Position numbers and translations under genes: made by a program. 64,000 bases of DNA, taken from assembly GCF_014647215.1 (NCBI RefSeq), contig NZ_BMOT01000002.1, positions 124,001 to 188,000 on the forward strand, given 5' to 3'. This document shows positions 54,490-63,677 of this stretch, in pieces. The first letter of the stretch is position 1. Every line of letters begins with the position of its first letter. Origin of the DNA: Shewanella aestuarii (GTDB taxonomy: Bacteria; Pseudomonadota; Gammaproteobacteria; Enterobacterales; Shewanellaceae). The notes under the pieces were generated by a model. That model did no database searches. It was not told where the DNA came from and saw only the letters and a program-made list of their open reading frames with translations.

Positions 54490-55618
54490 GTATTTTGAAA
54501 ATGGCCAATGTTTATCTTGTAGAGATATTCAAACGCCGATATCGCAGCAATTACAGCAAAAGATGATTAAGCTTAAACAGTTTTTTGGTTCGTTGCCGGT
54601 GGCGCACTGGCTTGACCCGATAGCAAGCCAAGAAAACCGTTTTCGCAATAAAGCCAAAATGGTGGTACTAGGGGCTGCACATCAACCTATTTTAGGCATT
54701 GTTGATCCCCAAGGTCAGCCTGTAAGTCTCTGTGACTGTCAGTTATATCCAGAAGATATGCAGCAGTTATTACATCGATTGCAGCGGTTTGTGCAACAAG
54801 CCGGTATTCCGCCTTATCGAGTTGATAAAAGTAAAGGCGAGCTCAAGTTTATTCTCCTGACCCGAAGTTATGCTTCTGGTGAGTTTATGTTGCGATTTGT
54901 GCTTAGAAGTGAGCAATCCATTCCACGAATTCAGCGTGAATTGCCTAAACTAATGGCTGATTTTCCAAAAATCAATTTAGTATCGGTGAACCTTCAGCCA
55001 ACTCATATGGCCATTTTAGAGGGTGATCAAGAAATTTTCCTGACCGAGCAAACCCGTTTAGCGGATAAGTTTAATGATGTGCCTTTATATATTCGCCCGA
55101 AGAGCTTTTTTCAAACTAACCCTGAAGTAGCTGAGCAACTTTATCAAACGGCGCGTGAGTGGGTGGGTGCTTTTAATCCGCAACATATTTGGGATTTATT
55201 TTGTGGCGTAGGGGGATTTGGTCTTCACTGCGCAAGTCAGTCTATTCGTTTAACCGGCATTGAAATTGAAGCTGAAGCTATTGAATGCGCTAAAATGTCA
55301 GCTGTGCAAATGGGGTTGAGTAACATTCGTTTTAGTGCGTTAGATTCAACTGACTTTGCTAAGGGTGTTGATGTAAATGACAGGCCCGACTTGATTATTG
55401 TTAACCCGCCAAGACGCGGAATTGGCGAGTCTCTGTGTCGGTCATTATCTGAATTTGCACCTAATGCCATCCTCTATTCAAGCTGTAATCCTAAAAGTTT
55501 GGTGAAAGATCTCGCTATGATATCGGGATACCAAATTACCAAAGTACAGTTATTTGATATGTTTCCCCACACAGATCATTATGAAGTACTAGTGATGTTA
55601 GAAAAAAACATCGCTTAG
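54479..55618 (+). CDS. rlmC: 23S rRNA (uracil-747-C5)-methyltransferase RlmC
   Basis: A 379-residue radical-free, SAM-dependent m5U methyltransferase of the RlmC/RlmD/TrmA family. The N-terminus has the Fe-S cluster cysteines ([12 protein letters not shown]) and no TRAM domain, which distinguishes RlmC from RlmD. The SAM-binding motif is [15 protein letters not shown]. The nucleophile cysteine lies in [14 protein letters not shown], preceded by VNPPRRGIG. It overlaps the OhrR-like gene by 11 bases, so translation may be coupled, although a functional link is not obvious. The length equals that of E. coli RlmC (375). Confidence 0.94.
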   Translation: MKCEYFENGQCLSCRDIQTPISQQLQQKMIKLKQFFGSLPVAHWLDPIASQENRFRNKAKMVVLGAAHQPILGIVDPQGQPVSLCDCQLYPEDMQQLLHRLQRFVQQAGIPPYRVDKSKGELKFILLTRSYASGEFMLRFVLRSEQSIPRIQRELPKLMADFPKINLVSVNLQPTHMAILEGDQEIFLTEQTRLADKFNDVPLYIRPKSFFQTNPEVAEQLYQTAREWVGAFNPQHIWDLFCGVGGFGLHCASQSIRLTGIEIEAEAIECAKMSAVQMGLSNIRFSALDSTDFAKGVDVNDRPDLIIVNPPRRGIGESLCRSLSEFAPNAILYSSCNPKSLVKDLAMISGYQITKVQLFDMFPHTDHYEVLVMLEKNIA

Positions 55619-55682
55619 TCATTAAATGTTCATATTAGTGTCATAATCTTAAGGTGTCATCTTAACTAAAGGGTCTGCATGT

Positions 55683-56837
55683 ATGTGGCAAATATTCAGT
55701 CGTTTTTTGGCGTTGGGTTTAATTAGTTTTGGTGGCCCAGCTGCGCATATTGGTTATTTCAGACAGACATTTGTGCAGGAATTAAATTGGTTGGATGAAA
55801 AGCAATATGCCAGCATTGTGGCGCTGAGTCAGTTTATGCCTGGCCCTGGTTCAAGTCAGGTCGGGTTTGCTATTGGCTACCATAAAGGTGGTTTAATGGG
55901 CGCCTTGGCGGCATTTTTGGGATTCACGCTACCCTCTTTTTTATTATTGTTTTTATTTGCTGTTTCAACCGCCAGTTGGCTGCAATTGGATTGGGTAGCA
56001 GGGGCGATACATGGTTTGAAGTTACTTGCTGTGGTGGTCGTTGCTGATGCTACCTTTGGTATGTTTAAACAATTTTGCCAACGCAAAACAGCTCAATGTT
56101 TAATGGTTGCCACTGCGGCATTTATCATATTGTTCCCCTCTTTAATGACTCAAATAGTTGTGTTAGTTGTCGCGGCTATTATTGGCTGTCTTGTGTTAAC
56201 TCGCGGTGAAAATATCTCGCCAGAAGTGCCAGATACTAAATTGAATTGGTTATGGTTAATGCTGTTTATTATTGGTTTAATCGCATCATTCATTTTGGCT
56301 TCACAGCCAGATAGCCTTGGACAAATATTTGGGCAATTTTATCAGGTAGGAAGTTTAGTGTTTGGTGGCGGACATGTTGTACTGCCTTTACTTGAAGCCA
56401 ATGTGGCTGAATTAGTCAGTCAAGACCGTTTTTTAACCGGTTATGCATTAGCGCAAGCCGTACCCGGCCCCATGTTTACCATGGCCACTTTTTTAGGCGC
56501 TGATATCTGGCAAGAATCACCTATTTTAGGGGCATTAATCGCGACAGTTGCTATTTTCGTTCCAGGCTTTTTATTAATGTTAGTCACTCTTAATAGCTGG
56601 GGAGCCATTAGTCAGCGTCCCCTTATTGCGGGTGGTTTGGCTGGGGTAAATGCAGCTGTTGTTGGCTTACTACTGGCTGCCTTGTATCAACCTGTTTTTA
56701 TCACTGCGGTCAATTCATCTCTTGATATGGCTCTAGCGATTTTAGGCTTTGGGCTATTAAAAATATTTAAACCTAATATAGTCTATTTGGTTGTGGGTTT
56801 TGCTGCGACTGGCGCAATCATCAGTTTGACTTTATAA
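55683..56837 (+). CDS. chrA: ChrA-type chromate transporter (two-domain)
   Basis: A 384-residue inner-membrane protein of the CHR family with two homologous halves. The N-terminal half has SFGGPAAHIGYFR and SQFMPGPGSSQVGFAIG; the C-terminal half has VFGGGHVVLPLLEANV and AQAVPGPMFTMATFLG. About ten helices are visible. Long-chain CHR proteins export chromate, though many chromosomal members have an unknown physiological anion. No chrB regulator is nearby. A start at ATG 55683 fits. The terminator of the gene lies inside the convergent channel gene. Confidence 0.9.
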   Translation: MWQIFSRFLALGLISFGGPAAHIGYFRQTFVQELNWLDEKQYASIVALSQFMPGPGSSQVGFAIGYHKGGLMGALAAFLGFTLPSFLLLFLFAVSTASWLQLDWVAGAIHGLKLLAVVVVADATFGMFKQFCQRKTAQCLMVATAAFIILFPSLMTQIVVLVVAAIIGCLVLTRGENISPEVPDTKLNWLWLMLFIIGLIASFILASQPDSLGQIFGQFYQVGSLVFGGGHVVLPLLEANVAELVSQDRFLTGYALAQAVPGPMFTMATFLGADIWQESPILGALIATVAIFVPGFLLMLVTLNSWGAISQRPLIAGGLAGVNAAVVGLLLAALYQPVFITAVNSSLDMALAILGFGLLKIFKPNIVYLVVGFAATGAIISLTL

Positions 56838-56991
56838 CAACCTTAAATATCAATTCATAGATCATTTCTGTGGTGGTAGATGCCAAGGCTCAAATAAAAA
56901 ACAGGCATGCTAACCGTGGAATATTCTGCAGTGATTTCAGGTAATCATTGCAGTCGTTTGGCACACCCGTTTAAGGATTAAAGATGTACAA

Positions 56992-57020
56992 TGAACCGCT
57001 TGTTAGCGGTTCATTTTTTT
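56992..57020 (+). terminator. Terminator of chrA, overlapping the convergent channel gene
   Basis: TGAACCGCT (56992-57000) pairs with AGCGGTTCA (57005-57013), followed by T7. The descending arm is also the last codons and stop of the channel gene on the other strand. Confidence 0.8.
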
Positions 57021-57986
57021 GACAAATACCACCACGAATAAAGCAATAGTAAAACTGCCGGTAAAGGCTTCAATTGCAGCAACCGCTTTAGAATAGCCGA
57101 TGGGAATGAAATCACCGTAGCCTAAGGTAGTAAAGGTCACTACAGAATAGTAAATGCAATTGAGTAACAGGTTGATATTCTGTTCAAAATGATTTGAAAA
57201 GTTGAACTGATGAATTTGGTTACTGTAACTGAGTCCAGTGAAAAAGTAGCACAGGGCGCAAAAGAGGATGAGCACCATTGAAAAACCAATCACCCTTAAG
57301 GGGGCTTCGCCGTAACCACAGAAAAGATCGATAGACTTTGAAATTATCCGGGTAGATGACCATTTAGGCATTTGATAACGCCGCATAATTAGCTCTTTAC
57401 GCATAAAGTGCCCAGCCATAGCAAATAAGCCTTCGCGATCGGCCGCTTTGCGTAAATCACGGTAAATCTCTTCCGACTGTTCATAATAATCTAAGGCGAT
57501 TTCTATTTCCCCAAGCTTGTCGGCTTCTCTTGCCATACGTTCTTGTTTGATTTGTTTACCGGTATAAATATTTTCGATTTTTGCGCCTTTCCACTTTACG
57601 CCCAGTAAATTGGTATTGGTTAAGTTAGCGCAATGTATATTGGCATCTCGCAAGTCAGCTTTCATCAAACTGGCATGCTCGAGATTCAAATTAAACATAT
57701 GCGCACCCTGCAGGTTGGCACGATAAAGCTCTGCGTGGGTCATATCAAACCCAGTTTTGGAGTGATGCTTAACTAAATCGATACCATTTAGGTTAGCCCG
57801 TTTTAAGCTTATGCCACGAAGCATTCCACCGGTTCGAGCAAATGCCTCAAGCCTAGCTTTATCGTCAGGCTTATTTTTAATGATGCGGGGATCATGCCAG
57901 TAACAAAGCCCTGATGGCTCAGCGACTTCATGGCAAGAAAATCCTTCATCCTCATGGTAACAACAAGTGGGTTTATCTAGGTTCAT
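57003..57986 (-). CDS. Pentapeptide-repeat potassium channel protein
   Basis: A 327-residue protein with an unusual order. The N-terminus (about 1-32) is rich in cysteine and histidine (CCYHEDEGFSCHEV...GLCYWHD) and may bind a metal. Pentapeptide repeats follow (about 55-135; A-N-L/A-D-L units such as ADLRDANIHCANLTNTNLLG), then a helical linker (about 140-205). A C-terminal pore domain has two transmembrane helices flanking the K+ filter TLGYGDFIP (about 288-296). It should be an inner-membrane K+ channel controlled by its cytoplasmic N-terminal part. It is convergent with chrA and divergent from prfB. Confidence 0.85.
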   Translation of the reverse strand: MNLDKPTCCYHEDEGFSCHEVAEPSGLCYWHDPRIIKNKPDDKARLEAFARTGGMLRGISLKRANLNGIDLVKHHSKTGFDMTHAELYRANLQGAHMFNLNLEHASLMKADLRDANIHCANLTNTNLLGVKWKGAKIENIYTGKQIKQERMAREADKLGEIEIALDYYEQSEEIYRDLRKAADREGLFAMAGHFMRKELIMRRYQMPKWSSTRIISKSIDLFCGYGEAPLRVIGFSMVLILFCALCYFFTGLSYSNQIHQFNFSNHFEQNINLLLNCIYYSVVTFTTLGYGDFIPIGYSKAVAAIEAFTGSFTIALFVVVFVKKMNR

Positions 57987-58148
57987 TATTACAGTATAGC
58001 CAGCGATTTTCGTCTTGATGTTGGTGAGTGAAATTTATTCCAGCATAGATTGTTAATTATGCCTATTTCGGTCTAGGTTTAGTGCCAAGCTTGGGGTAAA
58101 ATACGCCGTTATACCTTTTGTTAACCGCTATTTTAAAGTTGAAAATTC

Positions 58149-59247
58149 ATGTTTGAAGTTAATCCGGTAAAATTCAAGATTAAGGAGCTGGCCGAGCGCA
58201 CAGAGCTTCTTAGGGGGTACCTTTGACTACGCTGCTAAAAGTGAGCGTTTAGAAGAGGTTAGCCGAGAGTTAGAAAGTTCTGAAGTGTGGAACGAACCTG
58301 AACGTGCCCAGGCCTTAGGCAAAGAACGTTCAGCATTAGAAGCTGTGGTTAAGACCATTGATGATATGGACAGCGGCCTTGAAGATGTTGAAGGTTTATT
58401 GGAATTAGCCATTGAAGAAGATGATGAAGAAACCTTCAACGATGCCAGTGACGAAATTGCCAGCTTAGAAGCGCGCCTTGCTGACTTAGAATTCCGCCGC
58501 ATGTTTTCGGGCAAAAATGATGCAGCAAGCTGTTACCTTGATATTCAATCAGGCTCTGGCGGAACAGAAGCCCAGGATTGGGCCAATATGGTTTTGCGCA
58601 TGTATTTGCGTTGGGGCGAAGCCCATGATTTTAGCCCTGAATTAATCGAGGTCACCGCAGGTGATGTTGCTGGTATTAAAGGCGCGACAATCAAGTTTAC
58701 CGGTGAGTATGCTTTTGGGTGGATGAGAACTGAAACCGGTGTGCACCGTTTAGTGCGTAAATCGCCATTCGACTCTTCAGGCAAACGCCACACGTCATTT
58801 TGCTCAGTGTTTGTCTACCCTGAAATCGAAGATGACATTGAAATTGAAATTAATCCTTCAGACTTACGCATTGACACCTATCGCGCTTCAGGTGCCGGTG
58901 GTCAGCACGTTAACAAAACGGATTCAGCGGTACGTATTACCCATCTTCCAACCAATACTGTGGTGCAGTGTCAAAATGACCGTTCACAGCATAAAAACCG
59001 TGACTCAGCATTCAAGCAATTGAAAGCTAAGCTTTACGAGTTGGAAATGTATAAACAGAATGCAGATAAACAAGCCGCTGAGGACGCCAAGTCTGACATC
59101 GGTTGGGGCAGTCAAATTCGTTCATACGTATTAGATGACTCCCGCATTAAAGATTTACGTACAGGGGTTGAGAATCGTAACACTCAATCTGTGTTGGATG
59201 GCGATTTAGATAGATTTATCGAAGCCAGCCTAAAATCAGGACTTTAA
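58149..59247 (+). CDS. prfB: Peptide chain release factor 2, programmed +1 frameshift
   Basis: RF2 recognises UGA and UAA stops. The coding sequence is in two frames: 58149-58223 (25 codons, ending GYL) and 58225-59247. An in-frame TGA at 58224-58226 is bypassed by a +1 slip. The joined product is 365 residues, the length of E. coli RF2. The anticodon-like SPF tripeptide ([11 protein letters not shown]) and the GGQ motif ([10 protein letters not shown]) are both present. It is divergent from the channel gene and 55 bases before lysS, as in E. coli prfB-lysS. Confidence 0.97.
58212..58227 (+). promoter_or_regulatory. RF2 programmed frameshift site
   Basis: A Shine-Dalgarno-like AGGGGG (58212-58217) lies three bases before CTT (58221-58223), followed by TGA (58224-58226) and C. 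This is the canonical RF2 autoregulatory slip site: low RF2 makes the ribosome pause at the UGA and slip by one base to read GAC. Confidence 0.96.
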
Positions 59248-59302
59248 TCGAATTAACATTCGCGTTAGGGCATGCCCTAGCAAGTAAACACGAGAAGATA
59301 CC

Positions 59303-60805
59303 ATGACTGAACTAGTACAAGATGAAAACAAACTAATTGCAGAGCGTCGTGCCAAATTAGAGCATATTCGCACTAACTGTCCTGCTAACGCACACCCAAA
59401 CACGTGGGAGCGCAGCCATAAAGCCGCAGAGTTACAAGCTAAATATGGTGAGAATACCAAGGAAGAGTTAGAAGCATTAGGTTTTCAAACCAGTATTGCT
59501 GGCCGTATCATGGCTAAACGTGGTCCTTTTTTAGTGATCCAAGACGTATCTGGCCGTATTCAAGCTTATGCTGAAAAGTCAGTTCAAGGTGATTTAAAGG
59601 AACGTTATCAAGGTTTAGATATCGGTGACATCATTGGTGTTAAAGGTCAGTTGCATTTATCTGGCAAGGGCGATCTTTATGTCAATATGGAAGAGTACCA
59701 ATTACTGACTAAAGCATTGCGTCCTTTACCAGAAAAATTCCACGGTTTAACCGACCAAGAAATGCGTTATCGCCAACGTTATGTTGACTTAATCGTTAAC
59801 GAAGATTCGCGCAATGCATTTGTAATGCGTTCTAAAGTCGTTTCAGCTATTCGTAACTTCATGATCAAAAAAGAATTCATGGAAGTTGAAACCCCAATGA
59901 TGCATGTTATTCCTGGCGGTGCTTCAGCGCGTCCATTTATTACTCATCACAATGCATTAGACATGGCTATGTACTTACGTATTGCGCCAGAACTGTATCT
60001 TAAGCGTTTAGTTGTGGGTGGTTTTGAGCGTGTGTTCGAAATTAACCGTAACTTCCGTAACGAAGGTTTATCACCTCGCCATAACCCAGAATTCACTATG
60101 ATGGAATTCTATATGGCTTATGCTGATTACAAAGATTTAATGGATCTTACTGAAGAAATGCTTGGCTCAATCGCTCAGGATTTATTAGGCAGCACTAGCA
60201 TGCCTTATGGTGAAGCAACCGTTGAGTTTGGTGGTAAATATGCACGTTTAAGCATGTTAGAAGCCATTCAGCTGCACAATCCTAACAATGCTACTATTCA
60301 GGCAATGACTTACGAGCAAGTTAAAGACGTTGAGTTCATGCGTGATTTAGCTAAGAGCTTAGGCATCAAGTTAGAGAAATTCTGGACCTGTGGCCAGCTT
60401 TTAGAAGAAATCTTCGGTGAAACCGCTGAACCTAAGCTGATGCAACCTACTTTCATTACGGGTTACCCTGCAGACATTTCGCCGTTAGCGCGTCGTAATG
60501 ATGACAATGATTTTATCACTGACCGTTTTGAGTTTTTCATTGGTGGTCGTGAAGTGGCTAACGGTTTCAGTGAGTTAAACGATGCTGAAGATCAAGACAA
60601 CCGCTTTAAAGCTCAGGTTGATGCAAAAGATGCCGGTGATGATGAAGCTATGTTCTATGATGCTGATTATATTACTGCGCTTGAGCACGGTTTACCGCCT
60701 ACAGCGGGTCAGGGGATCGGTATTGATCGTTTAGTGATGTTATTCACGAACACTCATACAATTCGCGATGTGATTTTGTTCCCAGCGATGCGTCCGCAAG
60801 CATAA
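59303..60805 (+). CDS. lysS: Lysyl-tRNA synthetase (class II)
   Basis: Charges tRNA-Lys. It is 500 residues (E. coli LysS 505). An N-terminal OB-fold (about 60-150; [26 protein letters not shown]) is followed by the class II core with motif 2 [20 protein letters not shown] and motif 3 [18 protein letters not shown] 59303 has an AGAAG site upstream. It is probably cotranscribed with prfB, 55 bases away, and ends at a terminator. Confidence 0.97.
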   Translation: MTELVQDENKLIAERRAKLEHIRTNCPANAHPNTWERSHKAAELQAKYGENTKEELEALGFQTSIAGRIMAKRGPFLVIQDVSGRIQAYAEKSVQGDLKERYQGLDIGDIIGVKGQLHLSGKGDLYVNMEEYQLLTKALRPLPEKFHGLTDQEMRYRQRYVDLIVNEDSRNAFVMRSKVVSAIRNFMIKKEFMEVETPMMHVIPGGASARPFITHHNALDMAMYLRIAPELYLKRLVVGGFERVFEINRNFRNEGLSPRHNPEFTMMEFYMAYADYKDLMDLTEEMLGSIAQDLLGSTSMPYGEATVEFGGKYARLSMLEAIQLHNPNNATIQAMTYEQVKDVEFMRDLAKSLGIKLEKFWTCGQLLEEIFGETAEPKLMQPTFITGYPADISPLARRNDDNDFITDRFEFFIGGREVANGFSELNDAEDQDNRFKAQVDAKDAGDDEAMFYDADYITALEHGLPPTAGQGIGIDRLVMLFTNTHTIRDVILFPAMRPQA

Positions 60806-60843
60806 GGACTGGTTAAGCTCACGGCTTAATCGTCACCAGAAAG

Positions 60844-60878
60844 AACCAGCTTATTCGAAAGAATGGCTGGTTTTTTTA
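60844..60878 (+). terminator. Terminator of lysS
   Basis: AACCAGC (60844-60850) pairs with GCTGGTT (60866-60872), with inner ATTC-GAAA-GAAT pairing, followed by T7. Confidence 0.88.
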
Positions 60879-60939
60879 TGGCTTTAATTTGAGCAAATCA
60901 GGATTATTAGGACTTGCTAAAGCAGATTTACACATATAA

Positions 60940-60965
60940 AAAAACGGCCATCATAGGCCGTTTTT
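60940..60965 (-). terminator. Terminator of tolC
   Basis: AAAAACGGCC (60940-60949) pairs with GGCCGTTTTT (60956-60965) around ATCATA. The A-run on its left gives a U-run for the minus transcript. Confidence 0.9.
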
Positions 60966-60984
60966 ATTTGCAGCTGGCTCAAAA

Positions 60985-62292
60985 CTACTGAGGCATCAGC
61001 CCATTGTTGATAGCAATGACATCATCTTCATTCAATGTACCTGCAGCTTGCTTTAGCGCCACAATTGAATTGATATAGCCATATCTAGCATCTGATAATT
61101 TACGCTTAGAATCGTACAAATCACGAGTACGGTTTAATACGTCAACGATGGTACGGGTACCTACTTCAAATCCAGCTTGAGTTGCTTTTAAAGCACTTTC
61201 TGAAGACACTACAGATTGCTCGTAAGCTCGGATAGAACTAATTGAAGCCGATACGTTGTTGAAGTTATTACGCACATCTTTTACAACACCACGATGAGTT
61301 TGCTCAAGTTTTTCACTTGCTTCAACGTATTGGAATTGCGCTTGCTTGACTTGTGAAGAGACTTTAAAACCTTCAAAAATCGGCACACGTAACGTGATAC
61401 CAATGTTACTGCTGTCAAAGTCAGCTGTCGGCTTTTGTTCGAAACCTTTGGTGTAGCCTGCATCTAAACTTAAAGAAGGCATATGACCTGCTTTGTACAG
61501 TTTGATGGTTTCGCTGGCGATATCTTTACCAATACGTTGGGTTAATAACGCTAAACTGCTTGTTTCAGCCATTTTTAACCAGTCGGTTGATTTTTCTGGT
61601 GCAGGAGTGCCTGCAGAAAAACGGTTTGTGTCTAGAATGTTGAGTGACTTATGGTCGATACCGGTAATTTCACGCAGCGCTTCATAGCTGTTTGCAAGAT
61701 TATTTTCAGCTAAAATTTCTTGTGCAGAAGCTAAGTCATATTGTGCCTGAGCTTCATGAACATCAGTGATCGCCGTTAAACCTACAGCAAAACGTTGTTT
61801 TGTCTGTTCAAGTTGACGTTCAATTGCTGCTTTTTCTGCACCTTGGAACTCAAAGTTATCTTTTGCTGTTAATACATTAAAGTAAGCATTAGTGACACGA
61901 GTAATAAGCGATTGTAATGCGGTCGCATACGCGGCATCGGCTTGAGATGCTGCCATTTCAGCTAGGTCTAAACCGACCCAAGCACTGTGGTCATAAATCA
62001 GTTGGCTTAACTGTACGCCACCAGTAAACCCTTCTGGCTTCATCGTTTCAGCGCCATCGTATTTATTCCATGCTTTAGAATAACCGACATTGGCACTAAT
62101 GGTAGGTAACAAAGGTGCGCGATTTTCTTCAATCCTTTCGTATAACGCGTCACGTTGTGCTTGAGCTTGCAATACCACAGGATCACTTGTCAGCGCTTGT
62201 TGGTATATTTGCATTAAATCGTCAGCTTGTACCGTTGGTGCAATGACTGCAAACGACAACGCTGCGTATAAAGAACCCATTTTGAATTTCAT
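60985..62292 (-). CDS. tolC: TolC-family outer-membrane efflux channel
   Basis: A 435-residue outer-membrane protein of the TolC/OEP family, which forms the exit duct of tripartite drug and protein export pumps. A signal peptide (about 1-23, ending VQA) is followed by two repeated halves of outer-membrane strands and long periplasmic helices (DLMQIYQQALTSDPVVLQAQAQRDALYERI, and later LKATQAGFEVGTRTIVDVLNRTRDLYDSKRKL). It is divergent from nudF, as in E. coli, which argues for TolC itself over a pump-specific OEP protein. No pump genes lie next to it. Confidence 0.93.
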   Translation of the reverse strand: MKFKMGSLYAALSFAVIAPTVQADDLMQIYQQALTSDPVVLQAQAQRDALYERIEENRAPLLPTISANVGYSKAWNKYDGAETMKPEGFTGGVQLSQLIYDHSAWVGLDLAEMAASQADAAYATALQSLITRVTNAYFNVLTAKDNFEFQGAEKAAIERQLEQTKQRFAVGLTAITDVHEAQAQYDLASAQEILAENNLANSYEALREITGIDHKSLNILDTNRFSAGTPAPEKSTDWLKMAETSSLALLTQRIGKDIASETIKLYKAGHMPSLSLDAGYTKGFEQKPTADFDSSNIGITLRVPIFEGFKVSSQVKQAQFQYVEASEKLEQTHRGVVKDVRNNFNNVSASISSIRAYEQSVVSSESALKATQAGFEVGTRTIVDVLNRTRDLYDSKRKLSDARYGYINSIVALKQAAGTLNEDDVIAINNGLMPQ

Positions 62293-63017
62293 TTTCTGTC
62301 CTTCTAGACAATGCTTATATTTAGTTATGGAATTAACGAACTTTTTAATCTTTAAGTTTGTGGCTAGTCTAAGTTGAAGCGCTCAATTAAGTGAGTCTAC
62401 TTCTATCAATTCGACTTGCGCTATGCTGGCTGATGAGTGTAAACACCTATTTACCAAGCATAAATAAATTAGTCATTCACTACAGTGTAAATTGTAAAAA
62501 ATTTACTCACTCTATAGTCAGATATTACATAACTTACTCTATTGCAACATTGTCAGTTCAAAAGTGACTTCGCTTCTGAGCCATGTTGTCTTATAGTTGT
62601 CAGAGTAAGGGGTTACTCAATAGAAGTAAAATCTTACTTTCTAGAATATTGAATATTAAAAACTTCTCATCCTAAGTCAACTTTGAAGTGTAACAGATTT
62701 TATTTCACGCTAAAGTTAACTAACTTCAACTCGGGGTTAGAGGTGAATAGACGAACTTTAAAGGACTCATACCTCTATTGCTTACCGTCAAACTTGAACT
62801 TTGCGCTGATAACTTGGTTAATTTACACGTCAGTAACTGGCCTATTACAGGTCAATTCAACAAAGTTAGCGGTGCAAACGGTGGTTTAATATGCACTTAC
62901 CGAGCTGATGTAAACTAGAACCAACTTTGCCTATGAAAGATTACAGCCCGCTAATATCTCTCCTTTACGTTGTAATTTTTCAGTTGGCCTTTTAGCCCCA
63001 ATAGCACTGGATTACCC
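62293..63017. other. Gene-free stretch between tolC and nudF
   Basis: These 725 bp hold the divergent promoters of tolC and nudF, which I cannot place firmly, and a diverged intergenic repeat at 62787-62918. A 68-codon frame at 62683-62889 overlaps the repeat and is probably not a gene. Confidence 0.5.
62787..62918. repeat. Diverged copy A of a ~130-bp intergenic repeat
   Basis: This copy aligns with 43310-43436 in the same order: GTCAAA..TG.ACTTTGC.CTGA, TGGT.AATTT, AATT.AAC...GTTA.CGGTG.AAA, T.ATATGCA.TTA and AAA.TAG. Both copies lie in long intergenic gaps on the plus strand side of the next gene. No inverted ends or target duplications are visible. Confidence 0.6.
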
Positions 63018-63644
63018 ATGAAAAATAACAAAATGACTGCAAGTTTTAATGCTGACGATGACTTTGAATTACTGTCGAAACGTGTTCTTTATAAAGGCTT
63101 TTTTCGCTTAGATGAGTATAAATTCAAACATAGATTATTTGCTGGTGGTTGGAGTGGTGAAATAACGCGTGAAGTGTTTGAGCGCGGACATGCCGTCGTC
63201 ATCCTGCCTTACGATCCGGTTTTAGATCAAGTAGTGTTAATTGAACAGTTACGTGTACCAGCATTAGCAACCACTAAATCAATCTGGCTTCTTGAGCTTG
63301 TGGCAGGTATGATCGAGCCAGGGGAAAGCCCTGAGCAAGTTGCAAGTCGGGAGCTTTTTGAAGAGGCAGGCCTAACCGCCAGTCATATTGATTATATTAA
63401 TAGTTATTTAGTGAGCCCCGGTGGCACCAGCGAGCGATTTTATTTATATATTGGCCGTGTTGATGCAAGCCAGGCTAAAGGCTTACATGGCCTTGATAGT
63501 GAAGATGAAGACATTAAAGTGCATGTTGTGAGTCGTGTTCAGGCCTATGAATGGGTGCAGTCTGGACGAATAGATAATGCTTCAACGGTACTTGGGATCC
63601 AATGGTTGATGTTGAATTATCAGCAATATCAGTCAGCAAACTAA
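63018..63644 (+). CDS. nudF: ADP-ribose pyrophosphatase (Nudix)
   Basis: Hydrolyses ADP-ribose to AMP and ribose-5-phosphate. It is 208 residues (E. coli NudF 209). The Nudix box is complete: G-x5-E-x7-R-E-x2-E-E-x-G (GMIEPGESPEQVASRELFEEAG). The LELVAG before it and the VSPGGTSERFYLYIGRVD after it are typical of NudF. It is divergent from tolC and followed 33 bases on by a DUF1249 gene, the same order as E. coli tolC/nudF-yqiB. ATG 63018 may have a neighbour in-frame ATG at 63033. Confidence 0.95.
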   Translation: MKNNKMTASFNADDDFELLSKRVLYKGFFRLDEYKFKHRLFAGGWSGEITREVFERGHAVVILPYDPVLDQVVLIEQLRVPALATTKSIWLLELVAGMIEPGESPEQVASRELFEEAGLTASHIDYINSYLVSPGGTSERFYLYIGRVDASQAKGLHGLDSEDEDIKVHVVSRVQAYEWVQSGRIDNASTVLGIQWLMLNYQQYQSAN

Positions 63645-63677
63645 TTTATTTTATGTTGTTGTACACAAACTGAGGGC

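Noticed and set aside
58224..58226. In-frame TGA in prfB as a sign of a pseudogene
   Set aside because: It is the programmed RF2 frameshift site with intact slip signals, and the downstream frame is complete.
62683..62889. 68-codon frame in the gap between tolC and nudF
   Set aside because: It overlaps intergenic repeat copy A, the matching part of copy B has no equivalent frame, and it has no Shine-Dalgarno or recognisable family.
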